A DNA stretch of 64,000 nt from contig JADZBD010000003.1 of assembly GCA_020852255.1 (NCBI GenBank), forward strand, positions 1-64,000, read 5' to 3'. This document shows, piece after piece, positions 18,110 through 27,510 of the stretch. This stretch comes from Bacteroidia bacterium. GTDB lineage: Bacteria; Bacteroidota; Bacteroidia; JADZBD01. The notes below the pieces were generated by a model, which had not been told where the DNA came from, ran no database searches, and saw only the letters and a program-made list of their open reading frames with translations. A program made the translations under genes and the position numbers. Position 1 is the stretch's first letter, and every line of letters starts with the position of its first letter.

Positions 18110-18117
18110 TACCTTTG
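18110..18117 (+). promoter_or_regulatory. -7 box upstream of the 18163 gene
   Basis: TACCTTTG matches TAnnTTTG and lies 45 nt before the ATG at 18163. No well-placed TTG is visible upstream. Confidence 0.4.
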
Positions 18118-18162
18118 CATATATGGCATTTTCTTTGATATTCACACGTAATACCTGACCTC

Positions 18163-18456
18163 ATGAAAAAGACCGTACTTTTTTCCGCCCTGGCCTTCGG
18201 CCTCCTCTTCTCTGCAGAATCTTTTGCGCAGGATCCCACTGTGAAGCAAGACAACAAGGTGGTAAATCCCGAGAAGAAAGACGAGGAGAAGAATAAAGAG
18301 AAGAATACCACCGACCGCGGCACTTCCGAAAAAATGTCAATCGGAGAAGAAGGTGATTCCAATGACACGAAGAAAAAGAGCACCACCAGCGATGGTAAGA
18401 GCTCCAAAAATCCCGTGGTAACTCCGAATACTACCCGTAATCCCAAAAAGAACTGA
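18163..18456 (+). CDS. Small basic exported protein with IGEEG motif
   Basis: 97 residues: signal peptide (about 1-22, ending SFAQ) followed by a Lys/Asp/Glu/Asn-rich, probably disordered chain. I do not recognise a family. The segment MSIGEEGDSND recurs in variant form twice in the next gene. The stop overlaps the next ATG by one base (TGATG), indicating translational coupling. Function unknown; the charged repeat-like composition suits a periplasmic or surface scaffold, but that is only a guess. Confidence 0.6.
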   Translation: MKKTVLFSALAFGLLFSAESFAQDPTVKQDNKVVNPEKKDEEKNKEKNTTDRGTSEKMSIGEEGDSNDTKKKSTTSDGKSSKNPVVTPNTTRNPKKN

Positions 18457-18944
18457 TGATGTTCCGTATACTTCCGGCTCTGTTGGTTTTTCTATCCTTC
18501 TCCGCCTTCTCACAGGTGAAGTTCGGGGATGTGATCAGAGATACCAAAACGAAGGTGAATACGGTAAAAAATACAAAGCAAAAAGTTGATCCGATCGTTG
18601 AGAAGAAGGAAGAAACACCTCAGGAAACACCTCAGGACACCACCAAAAAAAAGAACGATCCGGTAAAAACAGACGGCCAGAAGACTGATAATCTGGCCAT
18701 AGGCGAAGAAGGCGACGAAAAGAACAAAGACGGTAAGGGCGGTAAAGTGAAGCAAAGCAAAGAATTTATTAAGGACTCCAAAGGATCTCCTAACGGAACC
18801 ACCACCCCGCCTCCCAGTGGTAATCTCGTGGATCCCAACAGCCAGAAGAAAAGCATGGCCATTGGAGATGAGGGCGCAGAGGATGAAAAGAAGAAGGGAA
18901 ACAAGTCAAAAAGCACCGATAATAACACGGTGAATCCAAAGTAA
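18456..18944 (+). CDS. Small charged exported protein with two IGEEG-type motifs
   Basis: 162 residues with a signal peptide (about 1-20, ending AFSQ). The mature chain is Lys/Asp/Thr/Pro-rich and likely disordered. It contains LAIGEEGDEKN (about residue 81) and MAIGDEGAEDE (about 130), matching MSIGEEGDSND in the preceding gene, and both proteins end in Asn-Pro-Lys-rich tails. The two look like relatives that arose by duplication and internal repeat growth. No family is recognised and no function is assigned. Confidence 0.6.
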   Translation: MMFRILPALLVFLSFSAFSQVKFGDVIRDTKTKVNTVKNTKQKVDPIVEKKEETPQETPQDTTKKKNDPVKTDGQKTDNLAIGEEGDEKNKDGKGGKVKQSKEFIKDSKGSPNGTTTPPPSGNLVDPNSQKKSMAIGDEGAEDEKKKGNKSKSTDNNTVNPK

Positions 18945-19039
18945 TTCTTGTCTGTACGTTTTCTGAGTTTGGTCGACAAAAAATGTGGACTCACTGGCAT
19001 TTTTTGGCTATTTTTACATGTCTGAATAAAGGTCTTTAA

Positions 19040-19414
19040 ATGAGCCGTAAAAACACCATCCTGATTGCAGAGGATGAGCCGATGATGCTCAAGGTGCTTG
19101 AATTTAAACTGAGGAAGGACGGATATGAAGTGATGACAGCCTCCAACGGTAAAGACGCTATTGAAAAAATTAAAAACACTCCTCCTGACCTGTTGATCAC
19201 CGACATGACCCTGCCCTTTTTCAACGGACTTGAGATCATTGATTATGTCAGGAAGAATGGCACCCCCCGGCTTCCTGTCATCATACTGACGGATGTGGAT
19301 AAAGAGGCGGTTATCCTGGAGGCGTTTAAGACCGGTGCAAATGATTTCATTACCAAGCCATTTTCTCCCAACGAACTTTCCATTCGCGTAAAGCGATACC
19401 TCTCCGAAGTCTGA
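19040..19414 (+). CDS. Receiver-only response regulator
   Basis: 124 residues forming a single CheY-like receiver domain. The acidic pocket (AEDE, residues 10-13), phospho-acceptor Asp55 (LLITDMTLP), switch Thr84 (VIILTD) and Lys106 (FITKPFSPNEL) are all present, so it should be phosphorylatable. There is no output domain, so it must act by binding a partner. It begins 8 nt upstream of the YaiO-type gene and is the first gene of a five-gene run; its partner kinase is not in the window. A role in switching the downstream glycosyltransferase or export machine is inferred from position. Confidence 0.9.
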   Translation: MSRKNTILIAEDEPMMLKVLEFKLRKDGYEVMTASNGKDAIEKIKNTPPDLLITDMTLPFFNGLEIIDYVRKNGTPRLPVIILTDVDKEAVILEAFKTGANDFITKPFSPNELSIRVKRYLSEV

Positions 19415-19422
19415 TCCCTCCT

Positions 19423-20736
19423 ATGCCTCGCTCTTTCAGGCGGATCACGCTGATCCTCTTTCTCTTTGTCACCTCTGCATATTCCCAGGATACTATCTTT
19501 TTCGATGTAGATAAGGTATTTGAAAGAGCGAGGAGATCGGCATTTACCGAAAAGAATAATCAGGATGCCAGAGATATTTGTAAAAAAATACTGGAAAAAC
19601 ATCCTGATTACCACGATGCCCGTGTACTGATTGCCAATACACTTTCCTGGGAACGGCGCTTTCAGGAAGCACGCGCCGAAATCATCAAAGTATTGGAGAA
19701 GAAACCCGAATACTACGATGCTGTAACTGTTCTGCTCAATATCGAATTCTGGTCGGGTAATCTTCGTGCCGCACTTCAGGTTGCTAACAAGGGAATTGAA
19801 CTTTTTCCGAATGAATATTACTTTAAACTCACCAAGGCAAAGATTCTGGATCAGCTGGAAGAATATGATGAAGCGCTGGTGCTGCTGGAAGAGTTGAAAA
19901 AACCGAAGAATAAGCCGGGTGGTGCAAACAGCGGGCAGACGGTATTACCTCCCGAGGACGTGATGAATGAGATTGACAAAATGATTCACGACATCGAGTT
20001 AAAGCGCAAGCGAAATCACGCCGGTGCAATGTATACCCTTGAATTGTTCAGCGATGTGTATGCCCCCCGACATCTGCTGGAACTCGAAGGCAAGCACCGC
20101 TTCGGAAAAACAACGGCCATCGTGCGGGGCTCTGCCGCTCAGCGTTTTGAACGCACCGGATTGATGGGAGAAGCGGATCTCTACTATAAGCTGAACAAAC
20201 TCACCTATCTGTATCTCAACGGCGGATTCAGCCCTTCTGCCATCTTTCCGAGGTTCCGGTCCGGCTTTGAGGTATATCGCCGTCTTCCGCGCAATATGGA
20301 CGCCTCCATCGGCTTGCGGTACCTTCATTTTGTACTCACCGGAACCGGAACTAAAGAAATTTTCATTCTAACCGGTTCTGTCGGCAAATACTATTCACAC
20401 TACTGGTTCGGATTGCGCCCCTTCATTACACCCCGCGGAACTGGAGCCGCTGTTTCTCTGCTGGCCCATGCCCGCCGATATCTACGGGATACAGAGAATC
20501 ATTTTACGCTAACAGCGGGTTACGGACTCACCCCCGACAACCGTGTTTTTCTGGGAGACAATCCGGAATTCTATCAGGTTAGTGCTCTCCGGCTGGGAGC
20601 GGATCTTCAAAAAGTTCTGGCCGATAATTATTTCCTTCTGGCAGGAATATGCTTTGAAACCCAACGCCTGAATAACCTGCCCGGCCTTACTATATTTGAT
20701 GGAGTTTTTCAACTGGGAATCCGATACCGCTTCTGA
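19423..20736 (+). CDS. TPR protein with YaiO-type outer-membrane beta-barrel
   Basis: 437 residues with a signal peptide (about 1-21, ending AYSQ). Residues about 25-175 are TPR repeats (ARDICKKILEKHPDYHDAR, AEIIKVLEKKPEYYDAV, EYDEALVLLEELKK). From about 200 to the final Phe is a barrel of the YaiO type, ending GVFQLGIRYRF with the terminal aromatic residue typical of outer-membrane proteins. TPR plus barrel is the same plan as exopolysaccharide exporters such as PgaA, BcsC and AlgK/AlgE. It overlaps the next gene by one base (TGATG). Export of the product of the downstream GT2 is the inferred role. Confidence 0.8.
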   Translation: MPRSFRRITLILFLFVTSAYSQDTIFFDVDKVFERARRSAFTEKNNQDARDICKKILEKHPDYHDARVLIANTLSWERRFQEARAEIIKVLEKKPEYYDAVTVLLNIEFWSGNLRAALQVANKGIELFPNEYYFKLTKAKILDQLEEYDEALVLLEELKKPKNKPGGANSGQTVLPPEDVMNEIDKMIHDIELKRKRNHAGAMYTLELFSDVYAPRHLLELEGKHRFGKTTAIVRGSAAQRFERTGLMGEADLYYKLNKLTYLYLNGGFSPSAIFPRFRSGFEVYRRLPRNMDASIGLRYLHFVLTGTGTKEIFILTGSVGKYYSHYWFGLRPFITPRGTGAAVSLLAHARRYLRDTENHFTLTAGYGLTPDNRVFLGDNPEFYQVSALRLGADLQKVLADNYFLLAGICFETQRLNNLPGLTIFDGVFQLGIRYRF

Positions 20737-22070
20737 TGAGAAAAATTATAAACATCCTCCTTCTTTCTGCCTGGGTTCTCCTGAGTTCCTGTGGCGGCAA
20801 TGCCGCTGAAGGCCATTATAAAACAACAGCCGGCAACCTGTTCGACGACACACAGGTGCATGAATTGCGTTTCTATTTCTACGACGAAAATGGATGGGAA
20901 AATCTCTACCGTAATAAAAAATTGCGGGACTCCCTGGAGATGACCCGTTATCTGCCCGTAAAAATTGTAATCGACAGCTTTAAGATCGACTCCGCCGGAC
21001 TGCGGTTCAAGGGCGAATCTTCCTTCCTCTACACGAAGGGAAACAAAAAGTCCTTCAAAGTTTCACTGGCCCGTTTCAGAAAAGAATCCTCCTATGGTAA
21101 GGTGCGAACCTTCAATCTGAACAACTGCTTCAAAGATCCCACCTTTCTGAGAGAAAAACTCATGCTTGATCTTCTCCGCGACCAGGGCCTGCCGGCACCC
21201 GCGTCTGCCTTTGTTAAAGTATACGTCAATGACGAATACCTCGGCCTTTATCTGGCAGTAGAAGAAATCGGAAAGCATTTCCTGGATACCCACTTCACCA
21301 ATCACGATGGTAACTTGTACCTGGGCGAACCGAATGCCCTGCTGCAGGACCTCGGTCCCGACCCCTCCGCGTACCAGAGAAAATATAAAAAGAAACGTAC
21401 CGGGAAGGATACCACCTATACGGACATTGCCTTATTTATCGGAGAATTGAACCGCGGGTTCAAAAAAAACAAGGACAAGAAGTACATGGAGCACCTCGAA
21501 AGCATCCTGAACACCGATCAGTTGCTGAAAACATGGGCCATCTGCAACTTGCTGGCCGACGCCGACGCTTTCAACATGATGTACAGGCATAACTACGCCC
21601 TCTACCATGAACCTTCCTCCGGAAAATGGCAGTGGGTAACATGGGATCATAATCTCGCCTTTGCTGCCTGGAATCCGAAATATACCCTGGAGCAGGTATA
21701 CACTCTTGCTCCGGACCACACGGAAGATTTCGAAGGAGAACATTTCCAGAAGAGGGTGCTGGGGAATTCCTACCTGAGAAAACGCTACCTACGCTACATG
21801 GCAGAGCTCGTAAAAGGTCCATTCTCCATTGACCGCCTGGGCGGAAAGATCGATCGCTGGGCCGTGATCATTCGACCGCATGTGGCGGCTGATTCGCTCA
21901 AAGCCTGCAGCACCGAAGATTTTGATAAGAATCTGCAGGATCACCTCGGAGATCCCACCGATCCGGGAGCGTTCACCCCGGGGCTTAAGTCTTTTATAAT
22001 AAAACGCCGTAACCACATTATCCGCGAACTGAAAAACCGGAAAATGTTTGATGCGGAACCAGAAGCCTGA
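20736..22070 (+). CDS. CotH-kinase family lipoprotein
   Basis: 444 residues. A lipoprotein signal (LLSAWVLLSSCGG; Cys at about 19) predicts anchoring in the membrane outside the cytoplasm. The body matches the CotH family: GLRFKGESSFLYTKGNKKSFKV (residues about 88-110), NLNNCFKDPTFLREKL, PASAFVKVYVNDEYLGLYL, and WVTWDHNLAFAAW (about 300). CotH proteins are atypical secreted kinases, shown to phosphorylate spore coat proteins in Bacillus, but they also occur widely in other bacteria with unknown substrates. It is coupled by TGATG junctions on both sides to the YaiO-type and HEAT genes. The substrate could be the neighbouring exported protein or a glycan; neither is shown. Confidence 0.82.
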   Translation: MRKIINILLLSAWVLLSSCGGNAAEGHYKTTAGNLFDDTQVHELRFYFYDENGWENLYRNKKLRDSLEMTRYLPVKIVIDSFKIDSAGLRFKGESSFLYTKGNKKSFKVSLARFRKESSYGKVRTFNLNNCFKDPTFLREKLMLDLLRDQGLPAPASAFVKVYVNDEYLGLYLAVEEIGKHFLDTHFTNHDGNLYLGEPNALLQDLGPDPSAYQRKYKKKRTGKDTTYTDIALFIGELNRGFKKNKDKKYMEHLESILNTDQLLKTWAICNLLADADAFNMMYRHNYALYHEPSSGKWQWVTWDHNLAFAAWNPKYTLEQVYTLAPDHTEDFEGEHFQKRVLGNSYLRKRYLRYMAELVKGPFSIDRLGGKIDRWAVIIRPHVAADSLKACSTEDFDKNLQDHLGDPTDPGAFTPGLKSFIIKRRNHIIRELKNRKMFDAEPEA

Positions 22071-23224
22071 TGTTCATGTGCACCGGTTCGATTCTTTTTA
22101 TACGTGATTTTTTCTTCGGGGCACAACAATTTGTTCCGCGGGAAATTTTACTGCTGGTTGCCATCACGCTGTGCTTTATTGTTCTTTCTGTCTTCTTTTT
22201 TCTCTTTATTATCTTTTCAAGGATCAGTAAAAACCGGAAGGAAAAACGGGTCGGAAAACTCCGGAAGAAATTTGAACTGCTCATTACATCCGTCATTTTT
22301 GATCCCGAAGACCTGAATCTGGAACAGCGCACCCAGCGCTATAAATTACTGGATCACTATAAAAGGAACTATCTCCGTACCTCTGAATCGCGACAGGTGC
22401 TTATTGATGAAATTCTTCATCTCTACCGCGATTTTACAGGCGCTCCTGCCCGTGCTCTCCGTCACCTGTACCTCTCTCTCAGCCTGTATAATGACTCTAT
22501 TCGTAAGCTGAAAGATCCGCGCTGGCATATTAAAACCAAAGGTGTGAAAGAACTCAGTGCGATGGAAGCAAAACAGGGCTATTCAAGAATATACCGGCTG
22601 GTCAATCATTCCAACCCTATTCTTCGCATGGAAGCTCAACTGGCATTAGTCAAAATAATGGATTTCCGCGCGCTTACATTCCTTGACGATACACGGTACC
22701 CTATCTCGGAATGGCAGCAGATCAACCTGCTGGGGGTAATGGCTTCACTGGACAGAAACATGAATCTGCCGGACATCAGCAAATGGCTGCGCTCCGCCAA
22801 TGAATCGGTGATCATTTTTACGCTCAAAATGATCTCCTATTTTTCTCTTATGAATCTCACTAAAGAAGTTACCCGGATGCTAAATCATCCCAGTCTCAAG
22901 GTAAGAAAGGCCGTAGTACAAACAATCGGAGACCTGGATGCCGCCTCCGCACTCGGCTTGCTGAAAAAAAGATTTTATAATTATGAGAAAGATTTTAAAC
23001 TGGCTGTGATCGGTGTTTCACGTAAGATCGCCATTGAAAAAGACTTCCCCTTTTTAGAGTTACAACTGCTGAGCGACGACCGGGATATCAGTCAGGCTAC
23101 CGCCTACGCACTGGCCGGAAATTCTGACTCAGGGCTGCAACTCCTGAAAGGAATTTATAGTACGTACGCCGACGAACATCTGAAAGGTATTATACGCAAC
23201 GCACTCCATGAAGCCGAATCATGA
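22070..23224 (+). CDS. Membrane-anchored HEAT-repeat protein
   Basis: 384 residues. One strong transmembrane segment (about 25-50) follows a short N-terminus, then a basic stretch (KNRKEKRVGKLRKK), which by the positive-inside rule places the rest in the cytoplasm. Residues about 130-380 are paired helices of HEAT type (HSNPILRMEAQLALVKIMD, HPSLKVRKAVVQTIGDLD, LSDDRDISQATAYAL). HEAT arrays are protein-binding scaffolds. The gene starts in a TGATG with CotH and ends in an ATGA with the GT2, so its product is likely made with them. It may dock the response regulator or hold the glycosyltransferase; this is inference. Confidence 0.75.
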   Translation: MFMCTGSILFIRDFFFGAQQFVPREILLLVAITLCFIVLSVFFFLFIIFSRISKNRKEKRVGKLRKKFELLITSVIFDPEDLNLEQRTQRYKLLDHYKRNYLRTSESRQVLIDEILHLYRDFTGAPARALRHLYLSLSLYNDSIRKLKDPRWHIKTKGVKELSAMEAKQGYSRIYRLVNHSNPILRMEAQLALVKIMDFRALTFLDDTRYPISEWQQINLLGVMASLDRNMNLPDISKWLRSANESVIIFTLKMISYFSLMNLTKEVTRMLNHPSLKVRKAVVQTIGDLDAASALGLLKKRFYNYEKDFKLAVIGVSRKIAIEKDFPFLELQLLSDDRDISQATAYALAGNSDSGLQLLKGIYSTYADEHLKGIIRNALHEAES

Positions 23225-24669
23225 TTGAGTTTTTCGACATATTATCCAACTTCTTTTATTACGGATTACTGGTGTATTCCTTCACACTGATCAGCTGCTA
23301 CCTTGTATTGGGAATCATGTCTATCCGCGAATCTGCCCTTTACATGCGCCGCCAGAGTTTTGTTGATTACAAAGCCATCTCGAATTCTCCCATTTCCCCG
23401 TCCATCTCCATTATAGCTCCTGCGTACAACGAGGGCCGAACCATCACCGAGAATGTGAAATCGCTGCTATCGATACGCTATAGTAATTATGAAGTGATTG
23501 TAGTGAATGATGGCAGTAAAGATGATTCCATGCAGAAGCTGATTCAGGCCTATGCACTTGAAAAATTTCCTTATGCCTATGAAGAACAGTTAAACACAGA
23601 ACAAGTCAGGGCGGTGTACCGGTCCAGGAACCCGATCTACAGTAAACTATTGGTAGTGGACAAGGAAAACGGTGGAAAAAGCGATGCCCTTAATGCCGGT
23701 TTGAATATTTCGCGGAATAAATATGTTGCCTGCGTAGATGTGGACTGCATTCTGGAGCAGGATTCGCTGCTGAAGATGGTAAAACCATTTTTGGATGATG
23801 GTGAAGGCCGGGTGATTGCAACAGGAGGGGTGGTGCGCATTGCCAATTCCTGCGTGGTACAGGATGGGAGACTGGTAAAAGTGAACTTGCCGAAAAAGTT
23901 ACTTCCCAGAGTACAAACATTGGAATACATACGTGCGTTTTTACTGGGGAGGATGGCCTGGAGCAAAATGAACGGATTGCTGTTGATTTCAGGAGCCTTC
24001 GGTTTATTCGATAAACGCATTTGTATTGATTGCGGCGGATACAACACAGCAACCGTAGGAGAAGATATGGAACTGGTTGTTCGCATGCGGCGTTATATGC
24101 ATGCCATGAAACAGCCCTATAAAGTGATTTACATTCCTGATCCCTTGTGCTGGACCGAAGCGCCGGACACGTATAAAATTCTTGCCCGGCAGCGGAACCG
24201 GTGGACCCGCGGTACGGCTGAAACCTTGTGGCTGCATAAAAAACTTTTCTTTAACCCTTCTCACGGATTCCTGGGAATGATCAGCTATCCGTACTGGTTC
24301 CTCTTTGAATGGCTTGCACCCATTGTAGAATTCTTCGGGATCCTCTACTTCTTTTTCCTTGCCCTGCTGGGATACGTAAACTGGCCCTTCTTCCTGGCCT
24401 TGCTGGCCATGGTGTATTCCTTCGCGATCATGTTTTCAATTTTCGCCCTGGTTTCAGAAGAACTGACCTACCATCAGTACAAAAAGAAAAGCGACATCTT
24501 CAAACTCATCCTTACCGGTATGCTGGAACCGGTGCTTTTCCACCCGTGGTCCGTTTGGAACGCTATTCTGGGAAATGTTGATCTGCTCACCGGCCGGAAG
24601 TCGTGGGGCGAAATGACACGGAAAGGATTTCACAGGAAAGAACCGACGAAGGTGGTAACTCCCGTTTGA
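23221..24669 (+). CDS. Membrane GT2 glycosyltransferase (processive polysaccharide synthase type)
   Basis: 482 residues. A transmembrane segment (about 10-35) precedes a GT-A domain with APAYNEG (about 64), VVNDGSKDD (about 94), the DxD motif VDVDC (about 172), GED (about 280) and RQRNRW (about 322; the QxxRW motif of processive synthases such as cellulose, hyaluronan and poly-GlcNAc synthases). Three to four membrane segments close the protein (about 360-435). The sugar cannot be read from the sequence; the closest architecture I know is PgaC/IcaA-like. It is the last gene of the operon and overlaps the HEAT gene by 4 nt. Confidence 0.85.
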   Translation: MIEFFDILSNFFYYGLLVYSFTLISCYLVLGIMSIRESALYMRRQSFVDYKAISNSPISPSISIIAPAYNEGRTITENVKSLLSIRYSNYEVIVVNDGSKDDSMQKLIQAYALEKFPYAYEEQLNTEQVRAVYRSRNPIYSKLLVVDKENGGKSDALNAGLNISRNKYVACVDVDCILEQDSLLKMVKPFLDDGEGRVIATGGVVRIANSCVVQDGRLVKVNLPKKLLPRVQTLEYIRAFLLGRMAWSKMNGLLLISGAFGLFDKRICIDCGGYNTATVGEDMELVVRMRRYMHAMKQPYKVIYIPDPLCWTEAPDTYKILARQRNRWTRGTAETLWLHKKLFFNPSHGFLGMISYPYWFLFEWLAPIVEFFGILYFFFLALLGYVNWPFFLALLAMVYSFAIMFSIFALVSEELTYHQYKKKSDIFKLILTGMLEPVLFHPWSVWNAILGNVDLLTGRKSWGEMTRKGFHRKEPTKVVTPV

Positions 24670-24703
24670 TTTCCCGGCCAGAAACGTTTCTTAAGACACC
24701 CCG

Positions 24704-24733
24704 GATAAAAAAAGCCCGTCCTTTCAGACGGGC
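24704..24733 (-). terminator. Rho-independent terminator of the pyrophosphatase gene
   Basis: GCCCGTC (24714-24720) and GACGGGC (24727-24733) form a 7-bp GC-rich stem with a 6-nt loop. On the minus strand it is followed by seven T. It lies 24 nt past the minus-strand stop, between two converging genes, and may slow transcription from the plus side too. Confidence 0.8.
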
Positions 24734-24757
24734 CGGTAATTGTTCAGAAAAATGCGG

Positions 24758-27451
24758 TTACTCCGCTTTTCTTGTTTCCGCCGAAAATTTGATCAGCACT
24801 TCACTTCCCACGCCTTTACTCTCCTCTCCTACCTTGAACGAGGTACGGTCGATCCTGCACTCTCCTTCAAATGTGAAAATGCTCGGCTTCCCCTCACGCC
24901 TGGCCTCTCCCACATAATTAAAGTACACATCCACGGGAAGCCGGATGCCGCGCATTGTAAGACTTCCGGAAGTTTTATAACGGAAACTCGGATTTTCAGA
25001 AGCCAGTACCCCTTTAGAACTAAATGTAATACTCGGAAAACTGTCCGCTGCAAAATAATCAGACTTGAGCAAATGATCGTCGCGGTCCTTATTCTGTGTG
25101 TTGATTGTACGAACCGAAAGAACGAGGTCTACTGAGGAAGTGGAAGGATCACCGGTAAAATGAACAATGCCCGAATCCAGCGAGATTGTTCCCTTGGCGT
25201 TGGAAAGCCAGTGGCGTACGTTGAATTCAACGAACGCGTGGGAACCATCGAACGCATACATTCCGCTGAGTGAATCGATGGCGGCGCCCGGTAACACAAC
25301 AGTGGAATGATCATGCCCCTTATGCTCCTCCTCGCCCGCGGAAACCACCGCAATATGTGGTGCAATCACAAGTGAAACAATAGACATGAGTTTGATTAGA
25401 ATGTTCATTGACGGACCTGAAGTATCCTTAAAGGGATCTCCTACGGTATCGCCGGTTACAGCGGCCTTGTGAGGTTCAGATCCCTTGTAAAAAGTCTGAC
25501 CGTTGATCTCTACTCCTTTCTCAAATGATTTCTTGGCATTATCCCATGCGCCGCCTGCATTGCTTTGAAACATTCCCATCAGTACGCCGGATACCGTAAC
25601 GCCTGCCAACAGACCTCCCAGCACTTCCGGACCAAATGCAAATCCTACAATCACCGGTGTGATAAGAGCAATCAATCCCGGGGCGATCATCTCACGAATC
25701 GAAGCCTGCGTTGATATGGCCACGCACTTCTCATATTCCGGCTTGGCCTTGTATTCCATAATACCGGGTATCTCCCGAAACTGCCGGCGGACCTCATTCA
25801 CCATCGCCATGGCCGCTCTTCCCACCGCAGCAATGGCCAGCGAAGAAAAAATGAAAGGTATCACCGCGCCAATAAACAATCCGGCCAGTACATCGGCTTT
25901 GTATATGTCGATATGACTGATTCCTGCTACTCCAACGAATGCCGCAAAGAGAGCCAGTGAGGTCAGCGCCGCAGATGCAATGGCAAATCCCTTCCCCGTT
26001 GCGGCAGTTGTATTTCCCACTGCATCCAGATTGTCGGTTCTGCCCCGCACTTCCTTCGGAAGCCCTGACATTTCCGCAATGCCTCCGGCATTATCGGCAA
26101 TCGGGCCAAATGCATCAATAGCCAGCTGCATTGCAGTAGTGGCCATCATGCCAGCTGCAGCAATGGATACTCCATACAGACCGGCAAAGTAATGCGACAC
26201 ATAAATTCCGGCGGCCAATACAATGACCGGGATAAGTGTTGACTCCATTCCAACTGCCAGACCACCGATCACGTTGGTAGCATGTCCGGTAGATGACTGC
26301 CGCACGATGCTGCTCACCGGACGCTTGCCAATGGCAGTATAATACTCTGTGATGAAACTCATCAGCGTTCCCACCACCAGGCCGGTGATAATTGCGTAGA
26401 AAATTCCATTTGCTGTGATAATGCTTCCGTCCCGGATAAATGTGAGATCCGCAGGAATCATCCACTGCACTACAAAATAAGAAGCAATTGCGGTGAAGAT
26501 GATGGACGACCAGTTCCCCATATTCAAGGCATTTTGCACACTGGAGTTCTCTCCCTTGATGCGTACAAAAAAAGTTCCCACAACAGAGAACACCAGCCCC
26601 AGTCCTGCAATCACCATCGGAAGCAAAATGGGCCCCATCCCGCCAAACTGATCTTTTGCCTCTATTTCAATTCCCAGAATCATGGTGGCCAGGATGGTGG
26701 CAACATAGGACCCGAAAAGATCTGCGCCCATACCTGCCACATCACCTACGTTATCACCTACGTTATCTGCAATGGTAGCGGGGTTGCGAACATCATCCTC
26801 CGGTATGCCGGCCTCCACTTTTCCAACCAGGTCAGCGCCAACGTCTGCCGCTTTCGTATATATTCCGCCACCCACACGTGCAAACAAGGCTATGGATTCA
26901 GCACCAAGCGAAAAGCCGGCAAGCACTTCAATTGCCGTACGCATGCTCGATCCTGTAACAGCATCGCCGGGTGCAACAAACATATTTGTCAGAACAATAA
27001 AGAGTCCACCCAAACCAAGAACAGCCAAACCTGCTACCCCTAATCCCATTACCGTTCCTCCGTTAAAAGAAACAGCAAGCGCTTTAGCAAGCGAAGTTCT
27101 GGCAGCGTGTGCGGTTCGCACATTGGCCTTGGTGGCGATCTTCATCCCGATGTAACCTGCCAATGCAGAGAACACAGCTCCAATCACAAAGGCAATGGCT
27201 ATTACCGGACTTGAGTGTTCCACCAACGTGCCCGACCATCCCAACAGCACTGCCGCAACAGCCGCGAAAACTCCCAGTATCTTCCATTCCGCTTTTAAAA
27301 ATGCCAGCGCTCCGGCAGCAATATAGCCTGCGAGCTCCTGCATTTTGCTATCGCCGGCCTCCTGCCTGCTTACCCATGCAGACTTAAGACCCATAATAAG
27401 AAGCCCAAAAAGACCAACGGCCGGTACAAGGTAAATCACGATTTCATTCAT
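24758..27451 (-). CDS. hppA: Membrane-bound pyrophosphatase fused to a C-terminal YceI domain
   Basis: 897 residues. Residues about 1-703 are a complete membrane pyrophosphatase, which pumps H+ and/or Na+ using PPi hydrolysis: many transmembrane helices, the PPi/Mg site [19 protein letters not shown] (about 228), GGAWDNAKK (about 635), and [10 protein letters not shown] (about 483), whose Ala marks the K+-dependent class. A short His/Glu-rich linker ([10 protein letters not shown], about 707-716) leads to a YceI lipocalin-like domain (about 720-897; [43 protein letters not shown]-like and IDRTSFKVG). YceI proteins are periplasmic and bind isoprenoid lipids; the pump's C-terminus faces the same side, so the topology is consistent. 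H+ versus Na+ cannot be decided here. Confidence 0.93.
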   Translation of the reverse strand: MNEIVIYLVPAVGLFGLLIMGLKSAWVSRQEAGDSKMQELAGYIAAGALAFLKAEWKILGVFAAVAAVLLGWSGTLVEHSSPVIAIAFVIGAVFSALAGYIGMKIATKANVRTAHAARTSLAKALAVSFNGGTVMGLGVAGLAVLGLGGLFIVLTNMFVAPGDAVTGSSMRTAIEVLAGFSLGAESIALFARVGGGIYTKAADVGADLVGKVEAGIPEDDVRNPATIADNVGDNVGDVAGMGADLFGSYVATILATMILGIEIEAKDQFGGMGPILLPMVIAGLGLVFSVVGTFFVRIKGENSSVQNALNMGNWSSIIFTAIASYFVVQWMIPADLTFIRDGSIITANGIFYAIITGLVVGTLMSFITEYYTAIGKRPVSSIVRQSSTGHATNVIGGLAVGMESTLIPVIVLAAGIYVSHYFAGLYGVSIAAAGMMATTAMQLAIDAFGPIADNAGGIAEMSGLPKEVRGRTDNLDAVGNTTAATGKGFAIASAALTSLALFAAFVGVAGISHIDIYKADVLAGLFIGAVIPFIFSSLAIAAVGRAAMAMVNEVRRQFREIPGIMEYKAKPEYEKCVAISTQASIREMIAPGLIALITPVIVGFAFGPEVLGGLLAGVTVSGVLMGMFQSNAGGAWDNAKKSFEKGVEINGQTFYKGSEPHKAAVTGDTVGDPFKDTSGPSMNILIKLMSIVSLVIAPHIAVVSAGEEEHKGHDHSTVVLPGAAIDSLSGMYAFDGSHAFVEFNVRHWLSNAKGTISLDSGIVHFTGDPSTSSVDLVLSVRTINTQNKDRDDHLLKSDYFAADSFPSITFSSKGVLASENPSFRYKTSGSLTMRGIRLPVDVYFNYVGEARREGKPSIFTFEGECRIDRTSFKVGEESKGVGSEVLIKFSAETRKAE

Positions 27452-27510
27452 GGTATAAGATATAAACGCTTAAAAATCAGAATACTGAATCCTTTGGTAA
27501 AAAACGGGTG

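Noticed and set aside
24758-25340. YceI as a separate gene behind the pyrophosphatase
   Set aside because: There is no stop between the parts, no start codon with a signal peptide for YceI, and the frame is continuous, so a fusion is the simplest reading.
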